Assembly: GCA_002319885.1 (NCBI GenBank)
Contig: DCFT01000199.1
Coordinates: forward strand, 1 to 9,511
Origin: Bacteroidales bacterium UBA1797
Lineage (GTDB): Bacteria > Bacteroidota > Bacteroidia > Bacteroidales > VadinHA17
DNA: 9,511 nucleotides
Reading direction: 5' to 3'
Shown piece after piece: positions 1 to 7,138 of the stretch. The stretch's first letter is position 1. The number at the start of each line of letters is the position of its first letter. A program made the translations under genes and the position numbers. The notes under the pieces were generated by a model, which saw only the letters and a list, made by a program, of their open reading frames with translations, had not been told where the DNA came from and did no database searches.

Positions 1-525
1 TTTTAATGCATCCCATGTCCAACGCCCTGTATTTCCCCATTCGCCCGGACCAAATATTTTTGAATCGCCATAGAATATTTTTTGTCTGCCAAGCTTAACT
101 GATAAATCTTTTACAAGCTGTTTATATTCAACATAAGCATCATAAATCTCAAAAAATTCCTCATTTGGGTTCATGGTGTAATAAGGTGACTGGGTACCTG
201 ACTTACGAATCTTGAATAGATCAGGGTACTGACTATTACGTAATGACCAACCGAAAGCACGTGAATCCTGTAAATGAAATGCTATAGTTAATTTGTTAAC
301 CGGCTTTAAAGTCAGACCTGTAATGACCCGTTGATAAAGGATTTTGTCATTGAGTTTTCCAATAGCTGATGGACTATCATCTCCATAATTTTTGGCATTC
401 ATACCATTCCACAATTCAAACCGGTAACGCACAGACAGATCAAATTTTACTTTGGAGTTGTCAGACTGGCCGTTAACTTTTATAAAACCAAGGAGCAGAA
501 TGATTATGGAAAGAGTTTTATTCAT
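1..525 (-). CDS. AlgE-type (alginate-export family) outer-membrane beta-barrel porin, 3' end missing
   Basis: This gene runs off the left edge; 175 residues are visible. It begins MNKTLSIIILLLGFIKVNG, a hydrophobic signal peptide probably cleaved near residues 19-20. The rest alternates polar and aromatic residues as in outer-membrane strands. Residues 146-173 carry the strongest signature: LGRQKIFYGD, then GEWGNTGRWTWDA. This matches the family pattern of a GRQ..YGD loop followed by a W.NTGR.(F/W)DA motif (alginate_exp, Pfam PF13372). Despite the name, such proteins in Bacteroidota are mostly general or unknown-substrate channels, so alginate transport should not be assumed. The ATG is chosen because the signal peptide starts there. 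An operator-like palindrome lies 5 to 22 bases upstream and resembles the one before the neighbouring TetR gene, so that repressor probably controls this porin. Family confidence is good; substrate is unknown. Confidence 0.8.
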   Translation of the reverse strand, partial: MNKTLSIIILLLGFIKVNGQSDNSKVKFDLSVRYRFELWNGMNAKNYGDDSPSAIGKLNDKILYQRVITGLTLKPVNKLTIAFHLQDSRAFGWSLRNSQYPDLFKIRKSGTQSPYYTMNPNEEFFEIYDAYVEYKQLVKDLSVKLGRQKIFYGDSKIFGPGEWGNTGRWTWDALK

Positions 526-529
526 ATAA

Positions 530-547
530 ATTAAGTAAGTACTTACA
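530..547. promoter_or_regulatory. Putative second TetR operator, upstream of the porin gene
   Basis: ATTAAGTAAGTACTTACA matches the perfect palindrome at 1165-1182 at 15 of 18 positions. It contains its own exact 12-bp palindrome GTAAGTACTTAC (535-546). It ends 5 bp before the porin ATG, almost the same geometry as the first operator relative to the TetR ATG. A weak -7-like element (TAACAATG, minus strand, 546-553) sits in the equivalent place, but no good -33 element was seen. Binding by the adjacent TetR protein is inferred. Confidence 0.6.
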
Positions 548-566
548 TTGTTAAAGGTGAAAAAAA

Positions 567-1157
567 TTATTTCTTCAGGATTTTAAGCATTAATTGCATC
601 ATTCTGGTGCAATAATTATCAGTATGAAACTCACCCCCGCTGAGAATCAATTCGATGTTAAGGGAAACGGGAATGCCCATATAAAGCATAGCGAGGTTAT
701 CAACCGGGATCTGATTGTCCCATGTTCCGGCATTAATCCCATCAAGAATAATTTTGCTTACAAGCTCTTTCTGGCTATTGAATATCTTCTGTAGCTGGCT
801 TTTTAGTGCTGCATCGTTATTGTGAGATGCTTCAGAAAATAGGAGCATAGTAATTCCTTTATTTGCTGTGAGATATTCAATTGTGGCACAGATAAAGTTT
901 TTCAAACGGGTTTCAGGATCTCCTTCAGTGTTCGAAACATTACGCAATTGACCTATAAAGTCATTTTGAACATCATTAATGATGGAAAGTATGATATCCT
1001 GTTTTGTCGGGAAGTGGCGAAATATAGAACCCTCACTCATGCCAATCCGTTTTGCCAGATTATGAGTAGAGAGGTTTTTCAAACCATCGGTATATATAAT
1101 ATCAAGGACAGCCTGTTTTATTTCCTCTTGTCTTATATCAGTTGTTTTGCGTGTCAT
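567..1157 (-). CDS. TetR/AcrR-family transcriptional repressor
   Basis: The 196-residue product has the usual TetR length and layout. An N-terminal helix (about residues 8-25) is followed by a helix-turn-helix around residues 29-52, with the typical series NLSTHNLAKRIGMSEGSIFR then HFPTKQDI. The C-terminal part (about 60-196) is helical and should form the dimerisation and ligand pocket; it gives no clue to the ligand. The ATG is followed directly by the DNA-binding domain, so the start is secure. A perfect 18-bp palindrome lies 8 bp upstream and overlaps the predicted transcription start, pointing to autorepression. A near copy precedes the next gene downstream, a porin, which is the most likely regulatory target. 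The preceding gene is 109 bp away, so this is probably a separate transcription unit. Confidence 0.92.
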   Translation of the reverse strand: MTRKTTDIRQEEIKQAVLDIIYTDGLKNLSTHNLAKRIGMSEGSIFRHFPTKQDIILSIINDVQNDFIGQLRNVSNTEGDPETRLKNFICATIEYLTANKGITMLLFSEASHNNDAALKSQLQKIFNSQKELVSKIILDGINAGTWDNQIPVDNLAMLYMGIPVSLNIELILSGGEFHTDNYCTRMMQLMLKILKK

Positions 1158-1164
1158 GTTTGTA

Positions 1165-1182
1165 TGTAAGTAATTACTTACA
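1165..1182. promoter_or_regulatory. Perfect 18-bp palindrome, probable TetR autoregulatory operator
   Basis: TGTAAGTAATTACTTACA reads identically on both strands. It begins 8 bp upstream of the TetR ATG and overlaps the last bases of the predicted -7 element, so a bound dimer would cover the transcription start. A 15/18 match stands in front of the porin gene (530-547). Size and symmetry suit a TetR dimer; actual binding is inference. Confidence 0.75.
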
Positions 1183-1211
1183 AAGATACAGTCTTCTTTT
1201 TAATTCACAAA
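1181..1211 (-). promoter_or_regulatory. Bacteroidota-type sigma-A promoter of the TetR gene
   Basis: Read on the minus strand, TTTG (1208-1211) is followed by exactly 19 bases and then TATCTTTG (1181-1188). This is an exact fit to the Bacteroidota housekeeping consensus TTTG-N19-TAnnTTTG. The predicted start of transcription falls about 7 bases further on, near 1174, in the middle of the palindromic operator. The layout therefore supports repression by promoter occlusion. Confidence 0.75.
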
Positions 1212-1266
1212 TCTTTTACATATTATTTTAATTAAAGGAAGATCTTATTTACAATAGCTCTGTTTT

Positions 1267-2037
1267 TCAGGGTTTTATCTTTTCAAACAACCCGATCAAC
1301 TTAGTATTGTAAATCTCAGTGATCTGTGCTTCATGCTCTCCTATTGGTTTTACCGGAATTAGATCCATTACCTCCTGAGGAGTCAACCCCGATTTGAACA
1401 TCAGTTTTAATGACGCAATTAATGTGTCGTTTATTGAATCCTTGCTTTCTTTATCGGAGAGACCAATTTTTTGCCCGATCTTCATCAACTCCTTCCATTG
1501 GAACCAGAAATATGTCGGCAGCATAGCTGACATGATTGCGTAGCTTTCAAGTTTTTCTTCAGGTACTTCAAATGTATTACCCATAAATCGTAGCAGATCG
1601 AGAACCTGTTGCTTTTCATTCCTGGTAAAATCAGATGAGAAACATACAGGATTATAACCTTCATTTATGAATGATGTAGCATTTGGAATTAAACGGGCAA
1701 TGTTTTTAACCTGATTCAGTTTTGATAATATTTTTGTAATGGTGATTTTAGGAGCAAGCGATATCACAATGGTATTGCTGTTAATGCTGTCTTTTATAAG
1801 CTCAAGAGTATCCATTACAACAGGAGGATGCAGAGAAATAAAAACAATATCCTGCCGGGCTGCAACGGATGCATTATCAACCTGAATATCAGGGAATGAT
1901 TTTTTCAGATTACCTGAGACATCCGCGTTCGTGTCAGTAACGACAATTTTACTGAATTTAGCATTTTTGTTTTTAAATGCCTGAAGAAGAATTCTTGTCA
2001 CTCGCCCGCCACCGATAAAACCAATTGACTTTTTCAT
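1267..2037 (-). CDS. Divergent pyrroline-5-carboxylate reductase-family NAD(P)-dependent oxidoreductase
   Basis: The 256-residue protein starts with a Rossmann fold (KKSIGFIGGGRVTRILL, residues 3-18) typical of the PF03807 NADP-binding domain, followed by strand-ending VVTDTN (32-37). RLIPNATSFINEGYNP (115-130) corresponds to the ProC segment RvmPNtp..vgeG. The C-terminal half has the length and helices of the ProC dimerisation domain. However, the conserved ProC signatures are altered. The SGSGPAY region reads SAMLPTYFW (170-178), and the SPGGTT substrate loop is replaced by IPVKPIGEHE (227-236). The protein is therefore probably not a proline-biosynthetic ProC; a related imine, keto or unknown substrate is possible. 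It starts 24 bp after the rhodanese-like gene stop, so it may be the last gene of the long operon. Fold assignment is secure, function open. Confidence 0.75.
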   Translation of the reverse strand: MKKSIGFIGGGRVTRILLQAFKNKNAKFSKIVVTDTNADVSGNLKKSFPDIQVDNASVAARQDIVFISLHPPVVMDTLELIKDSINSNTIVISLAPKITITKILSKLNQVKNIARLIPNATSFINEGYNPVCFSSDFTRNEKQQVLDLLRFMGNTFEVPEEKLESYAIMSAMLPTYFWFQWKELMKIGQKIGLSDKESKDSINDTLIASLKLMFKSGLTPQEVMDLIPVKPIGEHEAQITEIYNTKLIGLFEKIKP

Positions 2038-2061
2038 TATGATATGATTTTGGGTTAAACA

Positions 2062-2526
2062 TTAACAACACTTTTTATTTTCCTGAATCGGAGGGCAGGG
2101 AACAGTTCCGTTTTTCTTGCCTTCCCTTGGCTTCAACTGACACATACAGGAACCCGATAACCTTTCTTCAATATTTGTTTTAAGTGGTAATCCGTCACGC
2201 TCCCAGTCAACAATTCCACCTGCCATATTAGCAATTTTTATAAATCCTTTATCTTTAAGAAGTACTACTGCTTCTTTACTTCTTAATCCGACAGTATCAG
2301 CAAATATGAGATATTTATCATATGGCAATTCTGATAATTTCTGCACTAGTTTGCTTATTGGAAAAAACAGGGTTTCCGGCACATCAAAAATTTTAAAATT
2401 ATTTAAGTATTCCTCTCGAACATCAACTATTACAGCTCCTTTTCCGCATAATTCATATGCTTCACGGGGTGAAACATTTAATATTCCACTGCTTACGAAG
2501 CCATAATTATCAAAAAGGCTACTCAT
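2062..2526 (-). CDS. Rhodanese-fold protein lacking the catalytic cysteine, with a cysteine-rich C-terminal tail
   Basis: Residues 18-115 follow the rhodanese single-domain pattern: SPREAYEL, AVIVDVREEYL, then the active-site loop LIFADTVGLRS (73-83), and finally MAGGIVDWERDGLP (101-114). The loop should hold the persulfide-forming cysteine, but reads FADTVG and contains none, so normal sulfurtransferase activity is unlikely. In its place residues 121-154 form a polar tail with five cysteines: CMC at 127-129, C144, and a terminal CC at 153-154. CxC and CC arrangements are typical of soft-metal or metalloid binding, or of a mobile dithiol. No signal peptide is apparent, so it is probably cytoplasmic. 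The ATG starts immediately after the stop codon of the thioredoxin-like lipoprotein gene, indicating co-transcription and possibly translational coupling. Confidence 0.85.
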   Translation of the reverse strand: MSSLFDNYGFVSSGILNVSPREAYELCGKGAVIVDVREEYLNNFKIFDVPETLFFPISKLVQKLSELPYDKYLIFADTVGLRSKEAVVLLKDKGFIKIANMAGGIVDWERDGLPLKTNIEERLSGSCMCQLKPREGKKNGTVPCPPIQENKKCC

Positions 2527-2964
2527 TTAAATCGGTTTTACTCCTTTCTGCTGTAACACTTTAACCAACTCTTCCTCCGGAAAGAATCCTTCGTGCCTGT
2601 AATATTCCTTTCCTGTTTCATCGAGAAAAACCTGAGTCGGGATTGCTTCAATACCGTATTTTTCACCATAAGGCTTGCCAGCATCAGTCCATACATCATA
2701 AAAGTCAATTTTAACTTCTTTACCATATTTGGCCTCAATCGATTTCATGACAGATTGCATTTGGCGACAAGGGATACACCTGACAGAACCCAACTCAATA
2801 AAAGTTACTTTATACTTTTTTTCTGAATCCTTGATATCCGTTGAAACCTGACTTGGAGTTTTAAATTTTCCCTCCTGTCTGGAATTCTGACCACATGCGG
2901 ATAGAAGAAAAGTTGTAATGAAAAATAAATTAACAGAAATGTTTTTGATGTTGTACTTTCTCAT
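2527..2964 (-). CDS. Thioredoxin-like lipoprotein with CIPC active site
   Basis: The 145-residue protein begins with a lipoprotein signal: basic n-region, hydrophobic stretch, and lipobox LSAC with C24 as the lipidated residue. After C24 comes GQNS, without the acidic run that marks surface-exposed Bacteroidota lipoproteins, so it probably faces the periplasm. The thioredoxin domain spans about residues 50-142. It has FIELGSVRCIPCRQM containing the redox pair C63/C66, then YGIEAIPTQVF with the conserved cis-proline P109, then a GFFPEEEL C-terminal helix. It should reduce or oxidise disulfides, or deliver electrons to a thiol or metalloid acceptor, in the envelope. It lies 51 bp after the FmdE-like gene and abuts the rhodanese-like gene with no spacer. 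The partner protein is unknown; the octaheme cytochrome and ArsG-like protein nearby are candidates. Confidence 0.9.
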   Translation of the reverse strand: MRKYNIKNISVNLFFITTFLLSACGQNSRQEGKFKTPSQVSTDIKDSEKKYKVTFIELGSVRCIPCRQMQSVMKSIEAKYGKEVKIDFYDVWTDAGKPYGEKYGIEAIPTQVFLDETGKEYYRHEGFFPEEELVKVLQQKGVKPI

Positions 2965-3015
2965 AATTTTTAAATTTAGTCAAGTGAATTCAGATATTTT
3001 ATTTACGTAATTCTT

Positions 3016-3651
3016 TCATTTTTGAGGAATATAAAACGATTTCTCATCGGCATTGTATCCTGAACACGGGATACATATATTTTTACCGTCTTTACGATGC
3101 AGATACCTTTCAAATACATACTCTCCGCATGTTTCACATTTCCCTTTATTAAATGAACCTTTAGGTGGCTTGAATTGAAAATCAGGTAGTAAACTAATGT
3201 TAAATAGCTCTTCATCTGAAGCAAACAAGACCATATCAATAATACTGTTACAAACCTCAATCGGAATGTGAGACGGTTCGATTCCCTTCTTACGGTAAAC
3301 AAAAAATTCATGTGGAGCCAATGCATCTGAAAATTCATTTTTAAGAGCAATTCGTACAGCAACTTTCCCAGGATACCAAAAAGTAGCAGCTATTTTTCCA
3401 TAATATAACCTGTCAATCATACTTTTACCAAAAGTTGCTCCCGTGGAAGCCATAAGCCCGTCTTGCATGCAAGTTTGTGGATGACCAATGCCCATTTCGG
3501 AGAACACATGCATCTCGTGGTCTTTGCAGCGTTCAACACCCATCTTTTGTAAAGCCAATGTGCCCATACGATAACCAATGGGCATAAACGGACAATTATG
3601 TCCGTGAAATTCAAATGCCCATGCCGGAATCTCAAATTTTTTCTTTTCCAT
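3016..3651 (-). CDS. FmdE-family protein with C-terminal zinc ribbon
   Basis: The 211-residue product matches the FmdE family (PF02663), first named from formylmethanofuran dehydrogenase subunit E. Residues 15-28 read FHGHNCPFMPIGYR, the family hallmark with a metal-binding His/Cys set. C61 and D64 lie in TCMQDGLMASTGATFGK (60-76), the second hallmark. A zinc ribbon closes the protein: C172, C175, C193 and C196. No other formylmethanofuran dehydrogenase subunit is present, so a methanofuran role is unlikely; FmdE proteins occur widely in anaerobes with unknown roles, often near molybdenum or redox genes. I chose the ATG at 3651 rather than an upstream in-frame start, because homology begins here. 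The start overlaps the cytochrome stop by 20 bp, implying translational coupling. A cytoplasmic location is likely, as no signal is seen. Confidence 0.88.
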   Translation of the reverse strand: MEKKKFEIPAWAFEFHGHNCPFMPIGYRMGTLALQKMGVERCKDHEMHVFSEMGIGHPQTCMQDGLMASTGATFGKSMIDRLYYGKIAATFWYPGKVAVRIALKNEFSDALAPHEFFVYRKKGIEPSHIPIEVCNSIIDMVLFASDEELFNISLLPDFQFKPPKGSFNKGKCETCGEYVFERYLHRKDGKNICIPCSGYNADEKSFYIPQK

Positions 3652-6097
3652 GATTAGGTTTATATAAATTCGTTTCAAACTGATCCCTAATAAAGAAGAT
3701 AATAGAAAGTACACTAATAAAAACAATACTTAGATCAAAGAGAGTATACGCGATTCTTACCAAAGGAAATATCGCTTCAAATTTAATCATCATCAATAGT
3801 CCGGAGACAATCGAAATGGTTATAAATATTAATTGCAGTCTGGTTAAAATGGATTCAGGCTGATCAACTGTTTTCATGCGGAACCAGGTATAAATTCCTG
3901 CAAATAATGCCACCATTGATATAATGAAATGGTTCTTATCAAACCATATGCGCTCAGGTAAAATATAGGAATTCAGGTCAGGTTTCAGGTAAATCATTGC
4001 AAATCCGATTGTCAGTATACCATAAACTACATATAAGTATTTTGGTGAAAAAGTAAAATAATTCTTTGTTTTGTTAACGTAAAAAACAATTGACACTAAG
4101 ATTATTAATAAGAGGAACAATATAGTCGGATATTCAATGGTCTTGATCCATTGCTCCCTTACTGCTGAGAGCCATACAAAGAATGCCCCTATTCCCAACT
4201 TTTTATATTGAGGCTCATAAACAGGTTTTCCGTAATTGCTAAAAGGATATTTCACAGTTTGTGCATAGAATATATCTGATGAAAGTGAATGACAATCTGT
4301 GCAACCTTTAGCTCCTAAACCGGCTTTCGCAGGAAATACATCATGACTATATTTATAAACCGAAGCATAGGGAGATGATTCATATGTCTCCTTTTCAAGC
4401 ATCTTAAAATCTTTTCCATTCAGGTACATCCGATCGTCATTCACCCAGACTACTTTCCTGCTTTTTAAATCGTACCCTGCATCATTCAGATAAGCTGTAA
4501 CTGAACTAATAAAAGCATTAATTTCTTCGGCATTATTAACTTCCGGAATGGTGTCTGAGTTATCATCCTTTATCTTGTCGAGTTCAGGATATTTTGTTTT
4601 GTCTTTTCTATGTGTTGTCCACATAGTATAAATATCCTTCATTTTAGGCTGATCCAAACCCTTTTTACCCTCACTGAAGATGGCTGGCCATGCGCTGTGA
4701 ACGGAATTAACAGGAAATATTTTCCCATTATACTTTGCATACTGTGGTACAAAGAGGTCGGATGGCTGATCCTTTGCTGTGAACATAGCAAGTTCACCAT
4801 AATGGTTCCAGTAATTCATATTCTGATCGTAAAACGTCCAGACATATTTTGCCGGTGGCGAAATTTTCGTTCCCGGATTATAGATATCACTAACCTGCAC
4901 CAGCGCTGATTTTACCTTGCGTTCAGGTATATGACAAGTCTGACATGCAAGTTTATCGAGATGCAGATCTGGCAGCCATGTGTGTTTAGCAATCGGAGCA
5001 TTAAGGTAACCTGTAAGATGGCAGTCTGTGCATGCACGCATGGTATTATCCAGATCATTACGGACATTGCCTGACGGATCATCTCCTTTGCCAAACTGAT
5101 GAACTTCCTTTCCTTTAATCCTGCTGTCAGTTGCCATTGATCCAGCTACATGACAATCGACACATTTCATTCCTTTAGCGATATGAACATCTGTAAATTC
5201 GGTGAATGAAGCTCCGCGCTTTTTCCATTGAGGTTTTGAATGGCAGTTCAGACATGTTTCATTTCTTGGTTCTCTGACAAGGTGCATTGATATTTTACCA
5301 TCTGGAGTAAATTTTGTGAGATCGTATGTAACCTTAATATCAATTGTGTCCTTAACAGAACCTTCAACCTTTGCAAGACCAGAACCAGCTGTTGCAAGCC
5401 AACGGAAATTGTAGTTTGCCATCTGTGAATTCCTGCCTTTATAGTCATATTCCGGAAGGTGACACAAATTACAATCAGCTTCAATAACCCCCGAGCGGTT
5501 CCAGTGTGCCTGATAATAGTCACCGTCAAAATTATTTATTCCTCCTGCGGTGTATTTGACTGAATCCATGAACTTGTCATAACGAAAACCTTCCCTGTCA
5601 TATTCAAGAGGTCCACCACCGGGATGGCAAGTAGCACAACCATTGGTGATGAAGGTAAATGAAGTCATATCCATCTCTTTGGCCGAATTGTTGGACTTCT
5701 TTGAAAGATAATTATAAAGGGGTGCCGGAGAACACCAGTTACCCCCGTAATTCCCGGGAGTAGATACCCATTGATAACGATCGGCAAAGGTTCCAATTGC
5801 CTTTTCATCCTTCCCCTGCTGAAAATGAAACCCCTGAGTGATCTTTGCATAATCATGGCATTTACCGCAGGTTTGTTTAGGTGAAAAAGGTTTGTCGGCA
5901 TTAATATTATTTACCGGGTTAATGAGGAACCCATTTTCATCATAAAGATTAAAAGGAGGACAAACACCCGATTGAGTAACAAGGTCACGACTTATAAGAT
6001 GATCTTTTTTACTCTCATTCCGTGCGCCTGTTATTGTAACAATAATCAGCATTACAATTACTGAAAGGATCAGAATAAGGAGGTTACTGCGTTTCAT
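3632..6097 (-). CDS. Membrane-anchored octaheme c-type cytochrome with five C-terminal membrane helices
   Basis: This 821-residue protein has an N-terminal signal/anchor (about residues 5-23). A long periplasmic part follows with eight CxxCH heme c motifs at residues 77, 154, 209, 282, 312, 356, 385 and 599. About eleven further histidines precede the membrane part, including H91, H198, H272, H305, H333, H372, H379 and H585, enough for bis-histidine ligation of most hemes. The gap from 390 to 598 holds no heme motif and may be a structural or catalytic domain. Five hydrophobic helices follow at about 656-676, 686-703, 725-741, 754-771 and 780-803. These helices have almost no histidine, so a b-heme quinol module like that of FdnI or CbcL is not evident. 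The protein should move electrons between the membrane and periplasmic partners. I cannot name the subfamily; it resembles uncharacterised multiheme cytochromes more than tetrathionate or nitrite reductases. Confidence 0.93.
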   Translation of the reverse strand: MKRSNLLILILSVIVMLIIVTITGARNESKKDHLISRDLVTQSGVCPPFNLYDENGFLINPVNNINADKPFSPKQTCGKCHDYAKITQGFHFQQGKDEKAIGTFADRYQWVSTPGNYGGNWCSPAPLYNYLSKKSNNSAKEMDMTSFTFITNGCATCHPGGGPLEYDREGFRYDKFMDSVKYTAGGINNFDGDYYQAHWNRSGVIEADCNLCHLPEYDYKGRNSQMANYNFRWLATAGSGLAKVEGSVKDTIDIKVTYDLTKFTPDGKISMHLVREPRNETCLNCHSKPQWKKRGASFTEFTDVHIAKGMKCVDCHVAGSMATDSRIKGKEVHQFGKGDDPSGNVRNDLDNTMRACTDCHLTGYLNAPIAKHTWLPDLHLDKLACQTCHIPERKVKSALVQVSDIYNPGTKISPPAKYVWTFYDQNMNYWNHYGELAMFTAKDQPSDLFVPQYAKYNGKIFPVNSVHSAWPAIFSEGKKGLDQPKMKDIYTMWTTHRKDKTKYPELDKIKDDNSDTIPEVNNAEEINAFISSVTAYLNDAGYDLKSRKVVWVNDDRMYLNGKDFKMLEKETYESSPYASVYKYSHDVFPAKAGLGAKGCTDCHSLSSDIFYAQTVKYPFSNYGKPVYEPQYKKLGIGAFFVWLSAVREQWIKTIEYPTILFLLLIILVSIVFYVNKTKNYFTFSPKYLYVVYGILTIGFAMIYLKPDLNSYILPERIWFDKNHFIISMVALFAGIYTWFRMKTVDQPESILTRLQLIFITISIVSGLLMMIKFEAIFPLVRIAYTLFDLSIVFISVLSIIFFIRDQFETNLYKPNHGKEKI

Positions 6098-6130
6098 ATT
6101 GTTTAGGTTTAGGTTCAGACATTGATTACC

Positions 6131-6364
6131 CTATGTGATGTTGTTTCCGATAAGTTTTTCAGCCTGTTTATAAATGTCTTTTATCGGTCTCTGTTTTATC
6201 ATTTTCCCAAGTTCAATTGCTTCCGCTGTTTCTCCGGCAGTACATCCAATTTCAAGAGCTTTTTTGAAATGATAATCAAGACAGGGTTTGCAGCCGCCTG
6301 CTATTGAAGCTGCAATACCTGCAAGTTCAATAGTTTTAGAATCGAGATATTTAAATTGGTCCAT
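6131..6364 (-). CDS. Small carboxymuconolactone decarboxylase (AhpD-like) family protein with CxxC
   Basis: The 77-residue protein covers only the core of the CMD/AhpD fold (PF02627). After LDSKTIELAGIAASIAGG come C25 and C28 in CKPCLDYHFKKALEIGC, where the CxxC-x2-H arrangement is the AhpD redox signature; TAGETAEAIELGKM follows. In AhpD the two cysteines and histidine perform peroxidase or disulfide-exchange chemistry. The small single-domain relatives often form oligomers and have unknown electron partners. The true muconolactone decarboxylase activity is unlikely, because those enzymes lack the CxxC. The start lies 4 bp after the DUF169 gene stop, and the cytochrome gene begins 33 bp after its own stop. 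Full length for a small CMD protein, not a fragment. Confidence 0.87.
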   Translation of the reverse strand: MDQFKYLDSKTIELAGIAASIAGGCKPCLDYHFKKALEIGCTAGETAEAIELGKMIKQRPIKDIYKQAEKLIGNNIT

Positions 6365-6368
6365 AGTA

Positions 6369-7136
6369 TCAGTTTTTAAACGGATCCGTTGCAGAAATTT
6401 TTTCAGCGTCTTTCTTCCTTAACATAGTGTAAGCATTTTTCCCTCGTGAGTTAGGAATGGCTTTTATATTAAGATGTATAAGGGAGTCATAACTCTGATG
6501 GAAATCTTTAAAAGGGAAACCTAACACAGTTTCATTATTTCCAATATCGGTTGCATCCCGGCAACCATAGCACCCGAAGCTAAGGTTAAGTTTTTGTTCA
6601 ATATAGGGAATGAGTGTTGCATCCACACAGGTCGCCTGTAAAATGGCTGTTGAGCTGGTTACACGTTTACCAGCTTGTGCATTTAGTTGTGCCAAAGCAA
6701 TCCACATGAGTTTTTCGGTTTCATCTTCTGCTATTACAATATCGGGTTCTATTTCAGACAGTTCCAATGGGAAAAGATACATGGCTTTAAGTTCACCTTG
6801 GGGTAATGTGGTCATTCCTTCGAACATGGTTTTTCCGGTAACTTCCTCTTTTGTAATTCCGAAACCCATAAGTCCTTTCCCTGATTTTAATCCTTCAGGT
6901 AATACCTTAAATCCAAAAGCAGCTGCGGCAGCTGGACAGGCAATTCCCTTGGCATCCAGAGTCACTTTTTCACCATGTCTTGCTTTCATCAATGCCTGGC
7001 AATAGCGGTGTCCTGAAAGTGCTTTTGCTCCGAGAGGCATTGGTGCAGTTTGCCAGATAAATTTAACTCCAACCAACGATGATCCGAGATTTAAAATGGA
7101 TTTGATTTCAATTGCTTTTCCCCTGAGATTATCCAT
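6369..7136 (-). CDS. DUF169 family protein (PF02596)
   Basis: The 255-residue protein matches DUF169 along its length: LNLGSSLVGVKFIW at the N-terminus, SGHRYCQALMKAR around 41-53, and IACPAAAAAFGF around 65-76. A region of the form KAMYLFPL, then PDIVIAEDETEKLMWI (131-146) follows, and the C-terminal cluster GCYGCRDATD (188-197) ends the family core. Cysteines 46, 67, 170, 189 and 192 could bind a metal or cofactor. No signal or membrane segment is seen, so it is cytoplasmic. The biochemical role of DUF169 is not established; it is common in anaerobes and archaea. It is separated by 2 bp from the DGC-domain gene upstream and by 4 bp from the AhpD-like gene downstream, a strong co-translation signature. 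Confidence 0.88.
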   Translation of the reverse strand: MDNLRGKAIEIKSILNLGSSLVGVKFIWQTAPMPLGAKALSGHRYCQALMKARHGEKVTLDAKGIACPAAAAAFGFKVLPEGLKSGKGLMGFGITKEEVTGKTMFEGMTTLPQGELKAMYLFPLELSEIEPDIVIAEDETEKLMWIALAQLNAQAGKRVTSSTAILQATCVDATLIPYIEQKLNLSFGCYGCRDATDIGNNETVLGFPFKDFHQSYDSLIHLNIKAIPNSRGKNAYTMLRKKDAEKISATDPFKN

Positions 7137-7138
7137 TG

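Noticed and set aside
1183..1266. Terminator after the ProC-like gene
   Set aside because: The gap is AT-rich but no stem of useful length followed by a T-run was found on the minus strand.
3652..3726. Upstream in-frame extension of the FmdE-family gene (25 more residues, hydrophobic)
   Set aside because: The extension lies wholly inside the cytochrome coding region, family similarity begins at MEKKKFEIP, and the hydrophobic look is only a frame shadow of membrane-helix codons.
3632..6097. Octaheme tetrathionate reductase or nitrite reductase assignment
   Set aside because: The heme count fits, but the spacing of motifs, the long heme-free stretch at 390-598 and the membrane tail do not; no CxxCK-type active-site heme is present.
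6610..7005. 131-residue open frame on the plus strand
   Set aside because: It lies entirely antisense to the well-supported DUF169 gene and its translation shows no recognisable domain.
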